From contig NZ_QQAY01000022.1 of assembly GCF_003350505.1 (NCBI RefSeq), positions 1 through 38,637 on the forward strand: DNA of 38,637 nucleotides, read 5' to 3'. Position 1 is the stretch's first letter, and every line of letters begins with the position of its first letter. Made by a program: the position numbers and the translations under genes. The notes under the pieces are model-generated. The model worked only from the letters and a program-made list of their open reading frames with translations, made no database searches and had not been told where the DNA came from. Shown here one piece after another: positions 16,083-23,211 of the stretch. The DNA comes from Falsibacillus pallidus (GTDB taxonomy: Bacteria; Bacillota; Bacilli; Bacillales; DSM-25281).

Positions 16083-16559
16083 TCAGATCGTCAACTCATT
16101 TTCTTCTTTAAACTCAATTGCATTTTTCAATAGCGCCTGCAGGACCGCCGCAAAGACCGAAACGACCAGTGTGGCAAAAACTATGACCAGTCCCATCAGC
16201 GCAATCCCTGGATGAAGGGCATTCTGAACAAAAAGTACTACCATGCCAATGATATATATAGCCCCAATAACAGCTGCACACACTTTAATCAGCCCCAGCG
16301 AACCGACCGCTAATTTCGAAAAAGCCTCATTTTTCTCTATGTACTGCAGCAGCCGCCAAGCCTGGAACAGCCCGATGAAAAACGGGATCACAGTCACATA
16401 CATTCCTATCAATACCGGATACCTTAAGCTCGCGTATTCAGGAAATGTTTCAGCCGAATAGCCCGCAAGCCTTGGCAAAGCAAAAATGCACAACCCCAAA
16501 ACAAGAAGGCCAATCACAATCAATGCCGCCTTCAAAAAAACCGTAGTCCCTCGTTTCAT
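16083..16559 (-). CDS. yoaS: DUF2975 membrane protein, YoaS-like
   Basis: This 158-residue protein has four membrane helices and the DUF2975 pattern: TTVFLKAALIVIGLLVLGLC, then LAGYSAETFPEYASLRYPVL, then YIEKNEAFSKLAVGSLGLIK. The ATG at 16559 has GAGGTG 4-5 bases upstream. First of three genes with the XRE regulator and the DUF817 protein. The membrane-protein/XRE pair suggests a signalling unit, but the signal is unknown. Confidence 0.87.
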   Translation of the reverse strand: MKRGTTVFLKAALIVIGLLVLGLCIFALPRLAGYSAETFPEYASLRYPVLIGMYVTVIPFFIGLFQAWRLLQYIEKNEAFSKLAVGSLGLIKVCAAVIGAIYIIGMVVLFVQNALHPGIALMGLVIVFATLVVSVFAAVLQALLKNAIEFKEENELTI

Positions 16560-16587
16560 AACGCACCTCACAATTCTTAATGACTCT

Positions 16588-16616
16588 ATATTATATTTAT
16601 ATTTATTGTTTTTCAA
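16588..16616 (-). promoter_or_regulatory. promoter of the yoaS operon
   Basis: On the minus strand TTGAAA (16611-16616) is followed either by TAATAT at 17-base spacing (16588-16593) or by TATAAT at 15-base spacing (16590-16595), in a strongly A/T-rich tract upstream of the ATG at 16559. Confidence 0.55.
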
Positions 16617-16710
16617 TAAATACTTATTATTTTTCATGCAAGGGTGAGTATTATCTCTTTGTGGAAAATTATGTTAAACTAGGAACAACCACAACTTTCT
16701 GGAGGTTTTT

Positions 16711-17322
16711 ATGTTCAAAAGAATGCGCTTCACTCCACCAACCGATCACTATGACAAGCGAATTGAATCCATTGATGAAGAAATCGTACGTCTGATTCAT
16801 GAACGAAAAGTTCGTTCAGATGATGATCCTGGTTTTCCTCATAAAGAGCAAATTGCGTCTTGGGCTGAAAAATATCATTTCTACGAAGATTTTTTAAACT
16901 CCGTCTTTTCTCATTTCCTAAACGAAGACGTGTATAAACCTTCAGTAGAGCCAGAAGGATTCATTAAGAACATTCCGGTCATGCAGTCCTTTGAAAATGG
17001 TGAGCTCTTTTATACCCTCACATTTATTCGGCAATATCAGAATGCCAGCGTAGTCCATATGGCCATTGATCGAATGAAATCAGATGACGAGATTCCATTC
17101 CACCGACGCGAGCACATCTCTTATGAATTATCTGTGGAAGGTAGCGAAATTGAATATGATTGCAGGCAAGAAGGCGGCGGGGGTACCGATACGCACACCT
17201 CTTATTCCTATGTCATCTCACCTGCGTTGCCAGATGCACCGGCAAATCTTGAATTAATCTTTAAAGAATACAGACTTCCTCCAAAGAAAGCCACTGGGTA
17301 TCAATTTACCGTGAAATATTGA
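16711..17322 (+). CDS. hypothetical protein
   Basis: This 203-residue soluble protein has a basic, chorismate-mutase-like N-terminal helix (YDKRIESIDEEIVRLIHERK) followed by a mostly beta region with FIKNIPVMQSF, FYTLTFIRQYQNA, and a C-terminal VISPALPDAPANLELIF-like strand. No signal peptide or membrane helix is present. The ATG has GGAGG 6 bases upstream. It is followed by a strong terminator. I do not recognise the family and assign no function; the helix resemblance may be superficial. Confidence 0.75.
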   Translation: MFKRMRFTPPTDHYDKRIESIDEEIVRLIHERKVRSDDDPGFPHKEQIASWAEKYHFYEDFLNSVFSHFLNEDVYKPSVEPEGFIKNIPVMQSFENGELFYTLTFIRQYQNASVVHMAIDRMKSDDEIPFHRREHISYELSVEGSEIEYDCRQEGGGGTDTHTSYSYVISPALPDAPANLELIFKEYRLPPKKATGYQFTVKY

Positions 17323-17325
17323 GAA

Positions 17326-17358
17326 AGAAGCAGCCGAAATGGCTGCTTCTATTTTTTT
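17326..17358 (+). terminator. strong Rho-independent terminator
   Basis: AGAAGCAGCC (17326-17335) and GGCTGCTTCT (17341-17350) form a perfect 10-bp stem with a 5-base loop, followed by a seven-T run. It is 3 bases after the stop codon. Repeat array C starts directly in its T-run. Confidence 0.93.
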
Positions 17359-17489
17359 GCTCTCAACTTTTGGGGTCGACCGCCGAACTTTGAGGGTTAA
17401 CCCCCGCACTTTCGCCGCTGACCACTACCAACTTTCCAGGCTCACCGGCGAACTTTTTGCCTTAACCGCTCAACTTTTCACGCTAACCT
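17357..17489 (+). repeat. 21-bp repeat array C, left part
   Basis: Six units are visible before the IS: the cores are CTCAACTTTT, CCGAACTTT, CCGCACTTT, CCAACTTT, GCGAACTTTTT and CTCAACTTTT. It is the most degenerate array. It ends in GCTAACCT directly before the IS target repeat GAAGT. The right part resumes at 18909. Confidence 0.85.
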
Positions 17490-17567
17490 GAAGTTAGTAT
17501 AAAAAGTGGACACTGGTAGTGGCGTCATGTTTAAATCTATACAACTACAAAAAGGGCGTGTATAAGC

Positions 17568-17876
17568 ATGGCGAAAGATCAGAGAAAGTTCTCATCGGAA
17601 TTTAAAGAATATGTGTGTAAATTAATCGATTTAGATGGTCGGAAGCTCGTGGATGTAAGCAAAGAACTCAACATTTCCTATAGTACCCTTCAGAAATGGC
17701 TTGCTTCGTATCGAAAAAAGCGAAATCAGGCAGAAAAAGAGAAACAAAGCCAGTATCTGACTGCGTCTGAATACAAGGAATTGTACGAAGCTGAAAGGGC
17801 GAAGAAATTAGATCTGGAAGAGGAGAACGCCATTTTAAAAAAGGCTATGCACATCTTCACGCAAGAAAAGAAGTAA
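17568..17876 (+). CDS. IS3-family transposase OrfA
   Basis: This 102-residue protein has an N-terminal helix-turn-helix for end binding (KFSSEFKEYVCKLIDLDGRK, then LVDVSKELNISYSTLQKWLA) and a C-terminal leucine-zipper-like coiled coil (KKLDLEEENAILKKAMHIF). GGGCGTG lies upstream of the ATG. An in-phase A AAA AAG heptamer at 17837-17843 can shift ribosomes by -1 into the orfB frame, giving the OrfAB transposase. Confidence 0.92.
   Translation: MAKDQRKFSSEFKEYVCKLIDLDGRKLVDVSKELNISYSTLQKWLASYRKKRNQAEKEKQSQYLTASEYKELYEAERAKKLDLEEENAILKKAMHIFTQEKK
17837..17843 (+). other. programmed -1 frameshift site A AAA AAG
   Basis: The heptamer lies in the right phase of orfA (TTA AAA AAG). After a -1 slip the new frame is open through 17844-17917 and joins orfB. 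This matches the usual IS3-family mechanism. A second candidate, GAAAAGAAG at 17865-17873, is less canonical. Confidence 0.75.
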
Positions 17877-17917
17877 GGTTCGAATTTATTTTTCAAAATA
17901 AAAACGATCATACGGTT

Positions 17918-18784
17918 GTGAAGATGTGCGAAGTTTTGGAGGTTTCTACTTCTGGCTATTATGCTTGGGAAAAAAGACAGGATCAGGAGGAAACAGAGAG
18001 AGAGCGCTGGAGACGTCTTATTGACGAGCGAATTCGCTATCATTTCCACGACAACCTGGGGACGTATGGAAGTCCGAGGATCTATCGAAAATTGGTTAAG
18101 GTGGATCACCTACAAGTCTCGCTTAAAACGGTGACGAACCGCATGAGAGAAATGGGTTTATATGCGACACCGCCAACACGATACATTCAGACTACGGATT
18201 CAGATCACCAGCAGCTTGTGTTCAAAAATGAGTTGAACCGACAATTTAAGCCTGAAGAACCCAACCGTGTTTGGGCAACGGATATCACCTATATTCATAC
18301 AGGGGAGGGATTTATTTATTTAAATCCAGTTTTAGACCTGTTTTCCCGCAAGGTAATTAGCTATAGCATTGGTGACCGCATGGACGCTGAATTGCCGTTA
18401 AAAGCATTAAAAGAAGCCCTTGAAATTCGCCAGCCCGCTGAGGGATGGATCCACCATTCGGACCGGGGGAGTGTGTACTGTTCAAAAAAATATATTGAAG
18501 CCTTGGAGGATGCCAAAGCGACCATCAGTATGAGTAGGAAATCAACCCCTTATGATAACGCTTGTGTAGAATCGTTTTTCGCCTCCCTTAAGAAAGAATA
18601 TTTGTACAAGTTTGTGTTTAAGACAAAAGCAGAAGCCATCGGGGCCATCCAGTTTTATATTCGGTTTTATAATCATAAAAGAATCCACTCGACATTAGAA
18701 TACGCCACACCGATTGAATATGAAAAGGCGTATAAAGAGGCACAGCGTTTAAACGCCACTGAGGAGAAATTGCCCTCTGCCTGA
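17918..18784 (+). CDS. IS3-family transposase OrfB (DDE integrase)
   Basis: This is a 288-residue reading from GTG 17918, although it is probably made as an OrfAB fusion, since its frame is open back to about 17844. It carries an HTH_21-like region (ERIRYHFHDNLGTYGSPRIY) and an rve catalytic core with D122 (WATDITYIH), D182 (HSDRGSVYCS) and E218 (ACVESFFASLKKE), a DD(35)E triad. The C-terminus FYNHKRIHSTLEYATPIEY is typical. No disruption is seen, so the element may be active. Confidence 0.93.
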   Translation: MKMCEVLEVSTSGYYAWEKRQDQEETERERWRRLIDERIRYHFHDNLGTYGSPRIYRKLVKVDHLQVSLKTVTNRMREMGLYATPPTRYIQTTDSDHQQLVFKNELNRQFKPEEPNRVWATDITYIHTGEGFIYLNPVLDLFSRKVISYSIGDRMDAELPLKALKEALEIRQPAEGWIHHSDRGSVYCSKKYIEALEDAKATISMSRKSTPYDNACVESFFASLKKEYLYKFVFKTKAEAIGAIQFYIRFYNHKRIHSTLEYATPIEYEKAYKEAQRLNATEEKLPSA

Positions 18785-18823
18785 AGGAACCATTGTTTCA
18801 CAAATGGTTCCTTCAGGCAGAGG
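18774..18823 (+). terminator. perfect 21-bp hairpin over the orfB stop codon
   Basis: The left arm (18774-18794) is the exact reverse complement of the right arm (18803-18823), with loop GTTTCACA. The stop codon at 18782-18784 is within the left arm. There is no T-run after it, so it is not a standard terminator. It may stabilise the transposase mRNA or block outside transcription. Confidence 0.7.
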
Positions 18824-18908
18824 CCTCCAAGCGGAGTGAAAACGAAGTGCGGAAGGAAAAAAGTACGCCTTTACCTGGAATATAAGTGTCTACTTTATTG
18901 ACAGAAGT

Positions 18909-18975
18909 CCAAACCACTCAACTTTCCTGCCCGACCGCTCAACTTTCTGCTCAAACCGCTCAACTACTCATTTAC
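18909..18975 (+). repeat. 21-bp repeat array C, right part
   Basis: Three further units (ACTCAACTTT, CTCAACTTT and CTCAACTAC) continue the array after the IS. The exit is CTCAACTACTCATTTACAAG. If the IS and one GAAGT are removed, the join between AACC motifs is 13 bases instead of 21, so the target unit was atypical or lost bases. Confidence 0.85.
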
Positions 18976-19011
18976 AAGAAATAAATCTCTGGTTTTTGCC
19001 CACATGTACAT

Positions 19012-19043
19012 AAAAAAGGACCCCCAAAAACGCAGGATCCTCC
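19012..19043 (-). terminator. terminator of the 19066-19693 gene pair
   Basis: On the minus strand AGGATCC pairs with GGGTCCT (one G-U pair), followed by six T. It lies about 25 bases after the stop codon at 19066. Confidence 0.65.
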
Positions 19044-19065
19044 ATATAATAAATTGCTGCTATAT

Positions 19066-19353
19066 TCATGGACCATAAAAGATCATAAAAAGCATCAAAC
19101 AAATATTAAATACTAACAAAATTTTTCCAGGCAGTCTCCTTAACGCTAATAAAGAAAATATAAAGGCAAGGAAAAATGATGCAATAGCAGCTTTGGACGG
19201 AAAATACGGAAAATCTAAAATTCCGACCATCGGAAAATATAAAATCACTGTGCTCATAATCAAAAAACTAAATGTAAATAGTGCTGAAAGTGAAACATAG
19301 ATATAATTGGTCAGCTTTTTCATCTGTTGCTTCTCATAATCAACTTCAGACAT
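19066..19353 (-). CDS. small membrane protein
   Basis: This 95-residue protein has a charged N-terminus (EVDYEKQQMKK) and three hydrophobic helices (residues about 16-37, 39-62 and 75-93), with RRLPGK between the last two. AAGGAG precedes the ATG by 8 bases. It follows another small membrane gene by 43 bases. No family recognised. Confidence 0.7.
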   Translation of the reverse strand: MSEVDYEKQQMKKLTNYIYVSLSALFTFSFLIMSTVILYFPMVGILDFPYFPSKAAIASFFLAFIFSLLALRRLPGKILLVFNICLMLFMIFYGP

Positions 19354-19396
19354 TCTTTCACTCCTTTGATTTAAGTCGTATGACCTGCTTACTTAT

Positions 19397-19693
19397 TCAC
19401 ATAGTCAATTTTCCATTTCTCTTAATCATTACTATTCCAGCAATCACCTGAAGCACCGCCGGCAAAGTATAAAAGATCGCCAACCCGATAATCCCCATTC
19501 CCGCTGTGACTAGCAGCCAAATCCCAGAAGACCTCCTATTCCTAAAGGAAACGATCACTGCAATGATTCCAGCAAGCACACCTAACAGTCCAATATTCCC
19601 AAAAGTATATGAATCATCTACAATCGCAAACAACATACAAAACACTGATAAAATAATTCCTAAAAGTCCGCCTATTACACCAAGTGTTTTCAT
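19397..19693 (-). CDS. small four-helix membrane protein
   Basis: This 98-residue protein has about four short hydrophobic segments, rich in Gly (LGVIGGLLGIILSVFCMLFA, then GLLGVLAGIIAVIVSF, then WLLVTAGMGIIGLAIFY), with a basic turn FRNRRSSG. The layout resembles the DUF4064-type small membrane proteins of Firmicutes. GGGGG precedes the ATG by 7 bases. First of a two-gene unit with the 19066-19353 gene. Confidence 0.7.
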   Translation of the reverse strand: MKTLGVIGGLLGIILSVFCMLFAIVDDSYTFGNIGLLGVLAGIIAVIVSFRNRRSSGIWLLVTAGMGIIGLAIFYTLPAVLQVIAGIVMIKRNGKLTM

Positions 19694-19784
19694 TTTAATC
19701 CCCCTTACTTGTGAGACGTATCATCCTGCAAAAAGTTTCCAATTTCAAAGAAATTCATAAAAAATCGGGAAGTCCCTGTCACTT

Positions 19785-19893
19785 AGAAAAGCGGAAGCGC
19801 TCTGATAGCCCTTCCATGCATAAGTCGGGACTCGGAGGAAATCCTGATTTCCGTAGAGGTACGGCTTATGACTCGAGGGGCTGATCGCTTTTT
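19785..19893. repeat. interspersed long hairpin repeat of the Bacillus type
   Basis: The element opens with AAAAGCGGAAGCGCT and closes with GGGGCTGATCGCTTTTT. Inner arms AGCCC...GCATAAGTCG and CGGCTTATGACTCGAGGGGCT also pair, and GGAAATC/GATTTCC form the tip, so the whole forms one long imperfect hairpin of about 105 bases. I recall similar hairpins as recurring intergenic repeats in Bacillus. It occupies most of the 238-base gap between two minus-strand genes and could end transcription of the 19932-20201 gene. Confidence 0.75.
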
Positions 19894-19931
19894 ATCGAAA
19901 AAAAAAAGACCACTCCAACAGCAGTCTCTAC

Positions 19932-20201
19932 CTATACAGTTCCTATAAAGGAAATCAACGACAAGCAGCAGAATATCGCGATCCCCATTGATAAAAGCGA
20001 GATGTATTTTAAAACTCCTTTTTCCTTCCCAATAATAGCAGCGATGGATAATAGGAATCCTACTATATAGATGATTGCTCCCGCCATGGCTCCATACCAG
20101 TTTGTGATGAATGGTACATTTAACGGTGAAAATGGCTCAATCATGAAAAATAATCCGATTGAAACCAATCCTAGGGACCATATGCTATATGTTTTTTTCA
20201 A
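19932..20201 (-). CDS. small three-helix membrane protein
   Basis: This 89-residue protein starts at TTG 20201 (MKKTYSIWSLG) because AAGGAG lies 8 bases upstream; a GTG 9 bases earlier is worse placed. There are three hydrophobic segments (about 8-24, 32-55 and 63-87). It follows the next small membrane gene by 36 bases in what looks like one operon. No family recognised. Confidence 0.68.
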   Translation of the reverse strand: MKKTYSIWSLGLVSIGLFFMIEPFSPLNVPFITNWYGAMAGAIIYIVGFLLSIAAIIGKEKGVLKYISLLSMGIAIFCCLSLISFIGTV

Positions 20202-20237
20202 AAAGAACACTCCTTAATCAAAACTTAACCCTTTATT

Positions 20238-20414
20238 CTACATAAACGGTGGAACTGAATCCTGATTATTATGATTGAGCGCCTCCGCCTCTGCCCTCTC
20301 CTGGCTGTCGGATTTGGTTGGAGGGGCCATATCTTTTTTAAACATACGAATAAGGAGTGCTGCTGCGACAAGAACCAAGACGAATCCCCAGAAAAAATAG
20401 CCGATCATGGTCAT
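20238..20414 (-). CDS. small single-pass membrane protein
   Basis: This 58-residue protein has one N-terminal helix (MIGYFFWGFVLVLVAAALLI) followed by RMFKK and an acidic/polar tail with SQERAEAEALNHNNQ. The tail should be cytoplasmic. I chose the ATG at 20414 because GGGGGTG is 7 bases upstream, while the ATG at 20420 is too close to it. Function unknown. Confidence 0.65.
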   Translation of the reverse strand: MTMIGYFFWGFVLVLVAAALLIRMFKKDMAPPTKSDSQERAEAEALNHNNQDSVPPFM

Positions 20415-20486
20415 TTGCATTCACCCCCTTTAGATTCTCCGTTCAACTAGCCTATGAAAATACCATTGGATGTTATCATTTCGTGT

Positions 20487-20888
20487 TTAAGGTCGATACC
20501 CGTAAGCAAATACAAACATAAACGTTAGGAACAGGAATATGGCGCCCACTGGGATCAAACTCAGCAGAACTAATATTTTCGCTCTCTTGCTGTACACACT
20601 TGTAAACCATTTATAGTAGATGAAGAGGAGAATGCCGAGCAGCGGCCAGAAAAGGAAGTCCGCTATTTTGTCCACCCACCCGGAATTCTTATCCCAGTAT
20701 GCATCCGGGACTGGAAGAACATTTTCATATTGTGTATCAATTTTGTTTTTCACTGTGATGAACACATAGGAAACGACCGCATAATACGCGACGATGACAG
20801 CCTTTGCCCATATGTATAAGTATCTGTTAAGGATGATGACGATTAAAATCAGTGCCAGCATGATAAAGAAACCCGTATACTGTTGCAA
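20487..20888 (-). CDS. four-helix membrane protein
   Basis: This 133-residue protein has four hydrophobic segments (about 6-21, 29-46, 74-92 and 103-128). An extracellular-looking loop PVPDAYWDKNSGWVDKIAD lies between helices 2 and 3. The start is TTG at 20888 with GGAGG 7 bases upstream. It begins 17 bases after the coiled-coil gene stop, so the two are probably one operon and may act together at the membrane. No family recognised. Confidence 0.72.
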   Translation of the reverse strand: MQQYTGFFIMLALILIVIILNRYLYIWAKAVIVAYYAVVSYVFITVKNKIDTQYENVLPVPDAYWDKNSGWVDKIADFLFWPLLGILLFIYYKWFTSVYSKRAKILVLLSLIPVGAIFLFLTFMFVFAYGYRP

Positions 20889-20905
20889 ATAATTACCTCC
20901 GTCGT

Positions 20906-21844
20906 CTACAAGCTTTCGATCAGCTCACGTTTTTGTGTTTGGACTGATTTTAACTCACGCTCTTTTTCTTCCTTTTGATCCTTCAATCTGTCTGTGATTT
21001 CTAGAACTGAATCCAGCTGGCTTCTCGCCTGATCCAATGAGTCCTGGATTTTCCCCTGAACCATGAAGTCTGCGATGAATCCGTCGAAGAAGAAATCGGC
21101 AAATTTCAGCATTCCGGAAATGCCTACTTCCAGTTGGGCTGTTTCTTCGACATCGAGCAATTCCTTTTGAAATGTGCGCATGCTCCTTTGTGCCTGATGA
21201 AGATGGTCTTCTGCCTTGTCGATATTATCGTGTTTGGCCATACTTGAGATCATCCCGCCGCCAAACATATCCCATGTTCCCCAGTTCTCAGCTTTCTCAA
21301 GCGATCTGATGGCCTGCTCGAGCCTGTTCTCCACGTGCCAGCCAGCTGTAATTGCCTCATCCAGCTCGGTGATGGTTGCCTTCAGGTTCCCTTCCTGCTC
21401 ACTGATATTCAATACTTTTTCAGCTGATGGCGAGAAGCTCGATGTAACCATCTGTTCCTTTTCGAAAAGAAGCTGGCGGTACTCATCCTCCACATTCTCC
21501 AAACTGGTCAGTTTAAAATTGAGTTCCTGCATGGCGGCTTGAATGTCTTTCTTCGTTTTCTCCGCTTCTTCCAGCTTATGCTGGGCGACAATCATTTCCT
21601 GCTGTTCAGTAGATAATTTCTCATCCTTCTTGCCGGACAATGTGGCAAATAGGTTTGTCAGGCTGACGCGCTCCAGCTTCTCAACATCCTTTTTCTCCGA
21701 TTCAAACTGTTTTCTCAGTCGAGAAATCGTCTGCTCCATCGTTTTCAATTCCTTCTGATAATCCTTCAGCTGCACTTCCGCTTTCTCTTTTTTCCGCAAG
21801 TCTTGTTTCACATCAACAAGCCTCTCATTTATTTGTTCAAACAT
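20906..21844 (-). CDS. long coiled-coil protein
   Basis: This 312-residue protein is almost wholly helical. Coiled-coil stretches cover about residues 3-60 and 75-115, an additional helical region covers about 145-260, and a final coiled coil covers 270-312. A central segment WGTWDMFGGGMISSMAKHD and FFFDGFIADFMVQGKIQ are less charged and may pack as a globular or membrane-facing part. The ATG has GGGAGG 7 bases upstream; the longer reading to 21955 overlaps the 28-residue gene. It follows that gene and precedes a four-helix membrane protein. Function unknown. Confidence 0.78.
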   Translation of the reverse strand: MFEQINERLVDVKQDLRKKEKAEVQLKDYQKELKTMEQTISRLRKQFESEKKDVEKLERVSLTNLFATLSGKKDEKLSTEQQEMIVAQHKLEEAEKTKKDIQAAMQELNFKLTSLENVEDEYRQLLFEKEQMVTSSFSPSAEKVLNISEQEGNLKATITELDEAITAGWHVENRLEQAIRSLEKAENWGTWDMFGGGMISSMAKHDNIDKAEDHLHQAQRSMRTFQKELLDVEETAQLEVGISGMLKFADFFFDGFIADFMVQGKIQDSLDQARSQLDSVLEITDRLKDQKEEKERELKSVQTQKRELIESL

Positions 21845-21902
21845 GAAAATCCCTCCCGTATAACTTATACTACGAGCCAAAAAGGAAAAAGTTTCAAATA
21901 AT

Positions 21903-21989
21903 TCACTTGCTGCGGAATACCTTAAAGACATACGTGGCGATGACCACAATGGCAAGAATCATCCCCAGCTGAAAAATAAAATCTCCCAT
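21903..21989 (-). CDS. 28-residue membrane mini-protein
   Basis: A short gene encodes MGDFIFQLGMILAIVVIATY and then VFKVFRSK: one membrane helix with a basic C-terminal end. It is supported by an excellent AAGGAGG site 7 bases before the ATG and by its position 58 bases upstream of the coiled-coil gene on the same strand. It could be a small regulator or stabiliser of the membrane complex encoded downstream; that is inference. Confidence 0.62.
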   Translation of the reverse strand: MGDFIFQLGMILAIVVIATYVFKVFRSK

Positions 21990-22010
21990 GATTCTGCCTC
22001 CTTTCTATAA

Positions 22011-22040
22011 AAAAACACTTTATCGATAAAGCCTACAATT
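22011..22040 (-). terminator. weak terminator candidate
   Basis: The palindrome CTTTATCGATAAAG (22018-22031) is followed on the minus strand by TGTTTTTTT. The stem is short (5 bp with a TCGA loop), 16 bases after the stop of the 22047-22379 gene. Confidence 0.45.
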
Positions 22041-22046
22041 CTCTTC

Positions 22047-22379
22047 TTACAACTTTTTAACGAATAAGAACCATTTCGGAACAAAAGACCCTATCAAGGG
22101 TAAGAAGGGAATCAAAAACTTTTTTCCCCTGATTGGAGAACCACACAATAGTTGAACCTCTTCCTCTTCATTAATTTCAAATTCAATCCTTTTACTTTTA
22201 GTCCAATCAATCGATATATACAAATCATGTTTTCCGTTTTCGATTGGTACTACAATTTCTTCACCATCTCGTATATCACTGATACGCTTGTTATCCAAAT
22301 ATACTTTAAATTTTCTAAATCCATTTATATATTGAGACGTTCTGATTAATCGTAAAGTTCCTTTAGTTTCGGTAATCAA
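22047..22379 (-). CDS. hypothetical beta-rich protein with a C-terminal hydrophobic segment
   Basis: This 110-residue protein starts at TTG 22379 with GGGGG 7 bases upstream. Residues 5-75 alternate strands (GTLRLIRTSQYINGFRKF, then VYLDNKRISDIRDGEEIVV, then HDLYISIDWTKSKRIEFEI) in the manner of a small beta sandwich that binds or presents a ligand. A hydrophobic end KFLIPFLPLIGSFVPKWFLF may be membrane-bound. Not recognised. Confidence 0.68.
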   Translation of the reverse strand: MITETKGTLRLIRTSQYINGFRKFKVYLDNKRISDIRDGEEIVVPIENGKHDLYISIDWTKSKRIEFEINEEEEVQLLCGSPIRGKKFLIPFLPLIGSFVPKWFLFVKKL

Positions 22380-22477
22380 TTTAATCCCCCTTGAGCTTAA
22401 TTACTATTTTTTCTCCTCATTAGATGGACTGCTTACCATTACAAAAGCTTTGAGTATACGGATTATTTTATATAAAA

Positions 22478-23182
22478 TCATTTAACTGCATTAATGATTA
22501 AAAATTGTGGACTTTTCATAAGCCGTTCATAACCTTCAGGGTCTATTTCTTTAAATGCAGCTGTAGGCTGCGGCTCAATAACTTTTTTAATAGAAAAATA
22601 GCTAAGTGTAGTGTTTAAAATGGTACTTAGAGGTCTTCTGTAAAAAGGAACTTTATATAATTTACCTTCTTTATTCCACTGATCAATTATTAATTCCGTT
22701 GAGAAATAGCCAGGTTCCTGGAGTAATTTTATATCTGTCATAGGATGGTGCACCGAAAACAACAGGGTACCTCCTGGCTTCAATATCCTTTGGAATTCAC
22801 TAAAGGTTTTATCCCAATCTTTTATGTAATGCAATGTAAGTGAACTTAAAATAAAATCGAATGAGTTATCATCAAAAGGTAGTTTCTCACTTAAATCTAA
22901 ACAAATAACCTTAGCCGTTTCCCCAATGCGCTTTTTTGAAGAATTAATCATCTCAGGGCTAATATCCGCTGCTGTAACACTTGCTCCTTTAAGGACTAAC
23001 TGTCTGGTATACCATCCAGCCGCACACCCGGCGTCTAAAACATTTTTACCGCTTAAATCTTCAGGTATCTGCTCTAGCATTGTTGGTCTCTCATATTGGC
23101 TATTATATAAGCTGTCAGTGTCCACACTGTTTTCGTATACCTTAGCAAGTTGATTGAACGTTTCTTTTACTTTGTCTTTCAT
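22478..23182 (-). CDS. class I SAM-dependent methyltransferase
   Basis: This 234-residue Rossmann-fold methyltransferase has motif I VLDAGCAAGWYTRQL near residue 48, the acidic motif II VTAADISPEM, motif post II FDFILSSLTLHYIKDW and RILKPGGTLLFSVHHP. The ATG at 23182 follows GGGGTG; a GTG directly before it is also possible. It lies 29 bases after the SgrR-like gene and may share its transcript. Pattern fits UbiE/Methyltransf_11-type enzymes acting on small molecules; substrate unknown. Confidence 0.88.
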   Translation of the reverse strand: MKDKVKETFNQLAKVYENSVDTDSLYNSQYERPTMLEQIPEDLSGKNVLDAGCAAGWYTRQLVLKGASVTAADISPEMINSSKKRIGETAKVICLDLSEKLPFDDNSFDFILSSLTLHYIKDWDKTFSEFQRILKPGGTLLFSVHHPMTDIKLLQEPGYFSTELIIDQWNKEGKLYKVPFYRRPLSTILNTTLSYFSIKKVIEPQPTAAFKEIDPEGYERLMKSPQFLIINAVK

Positions 23183-23211
23183 CACTTCACCCCATGAATT
23201 AATTTGTAAAA

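Larger units (their letters stand above)
17490..18908 (+). mobile_element. complete IS3-family insertion sequence (about 1.41 kb)
   Basis: The element runs from about 17495 to 18903, flanked by a candidate 5-bp target duplication GAAGT (17490-17494 and 18904-18908). Imperfect terminal repeats are AGTATAAAAAGTGGACAC on the left and, as complement, TGTCAATAAAGTAGACAC on the right (13 of 18 identical). It holds orfA, orfB, a -1 slippery heptamer and a perfect 21-bp hairpin at the end of orfB. It is inserted inside repeat array C. Exact ends are uncertain by one or two bases. Confidence 0.88.

Noticed and set aside
16711-16800. Chorismate mutase-like N-terminus of the 16711-17322 protein
   Set aside because: Only one amphipathic helix with an RIxSIDEEIVRLIxER pattern is similar; the catalytic residues and remaining helices of the fold are not evident.
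22464-22490. Palindrome ATTTTATATAAAAT near the methyltransferase stop as a terminator
   Set aside because: It is purely A/T, very short, and lacks a stable GC stem.
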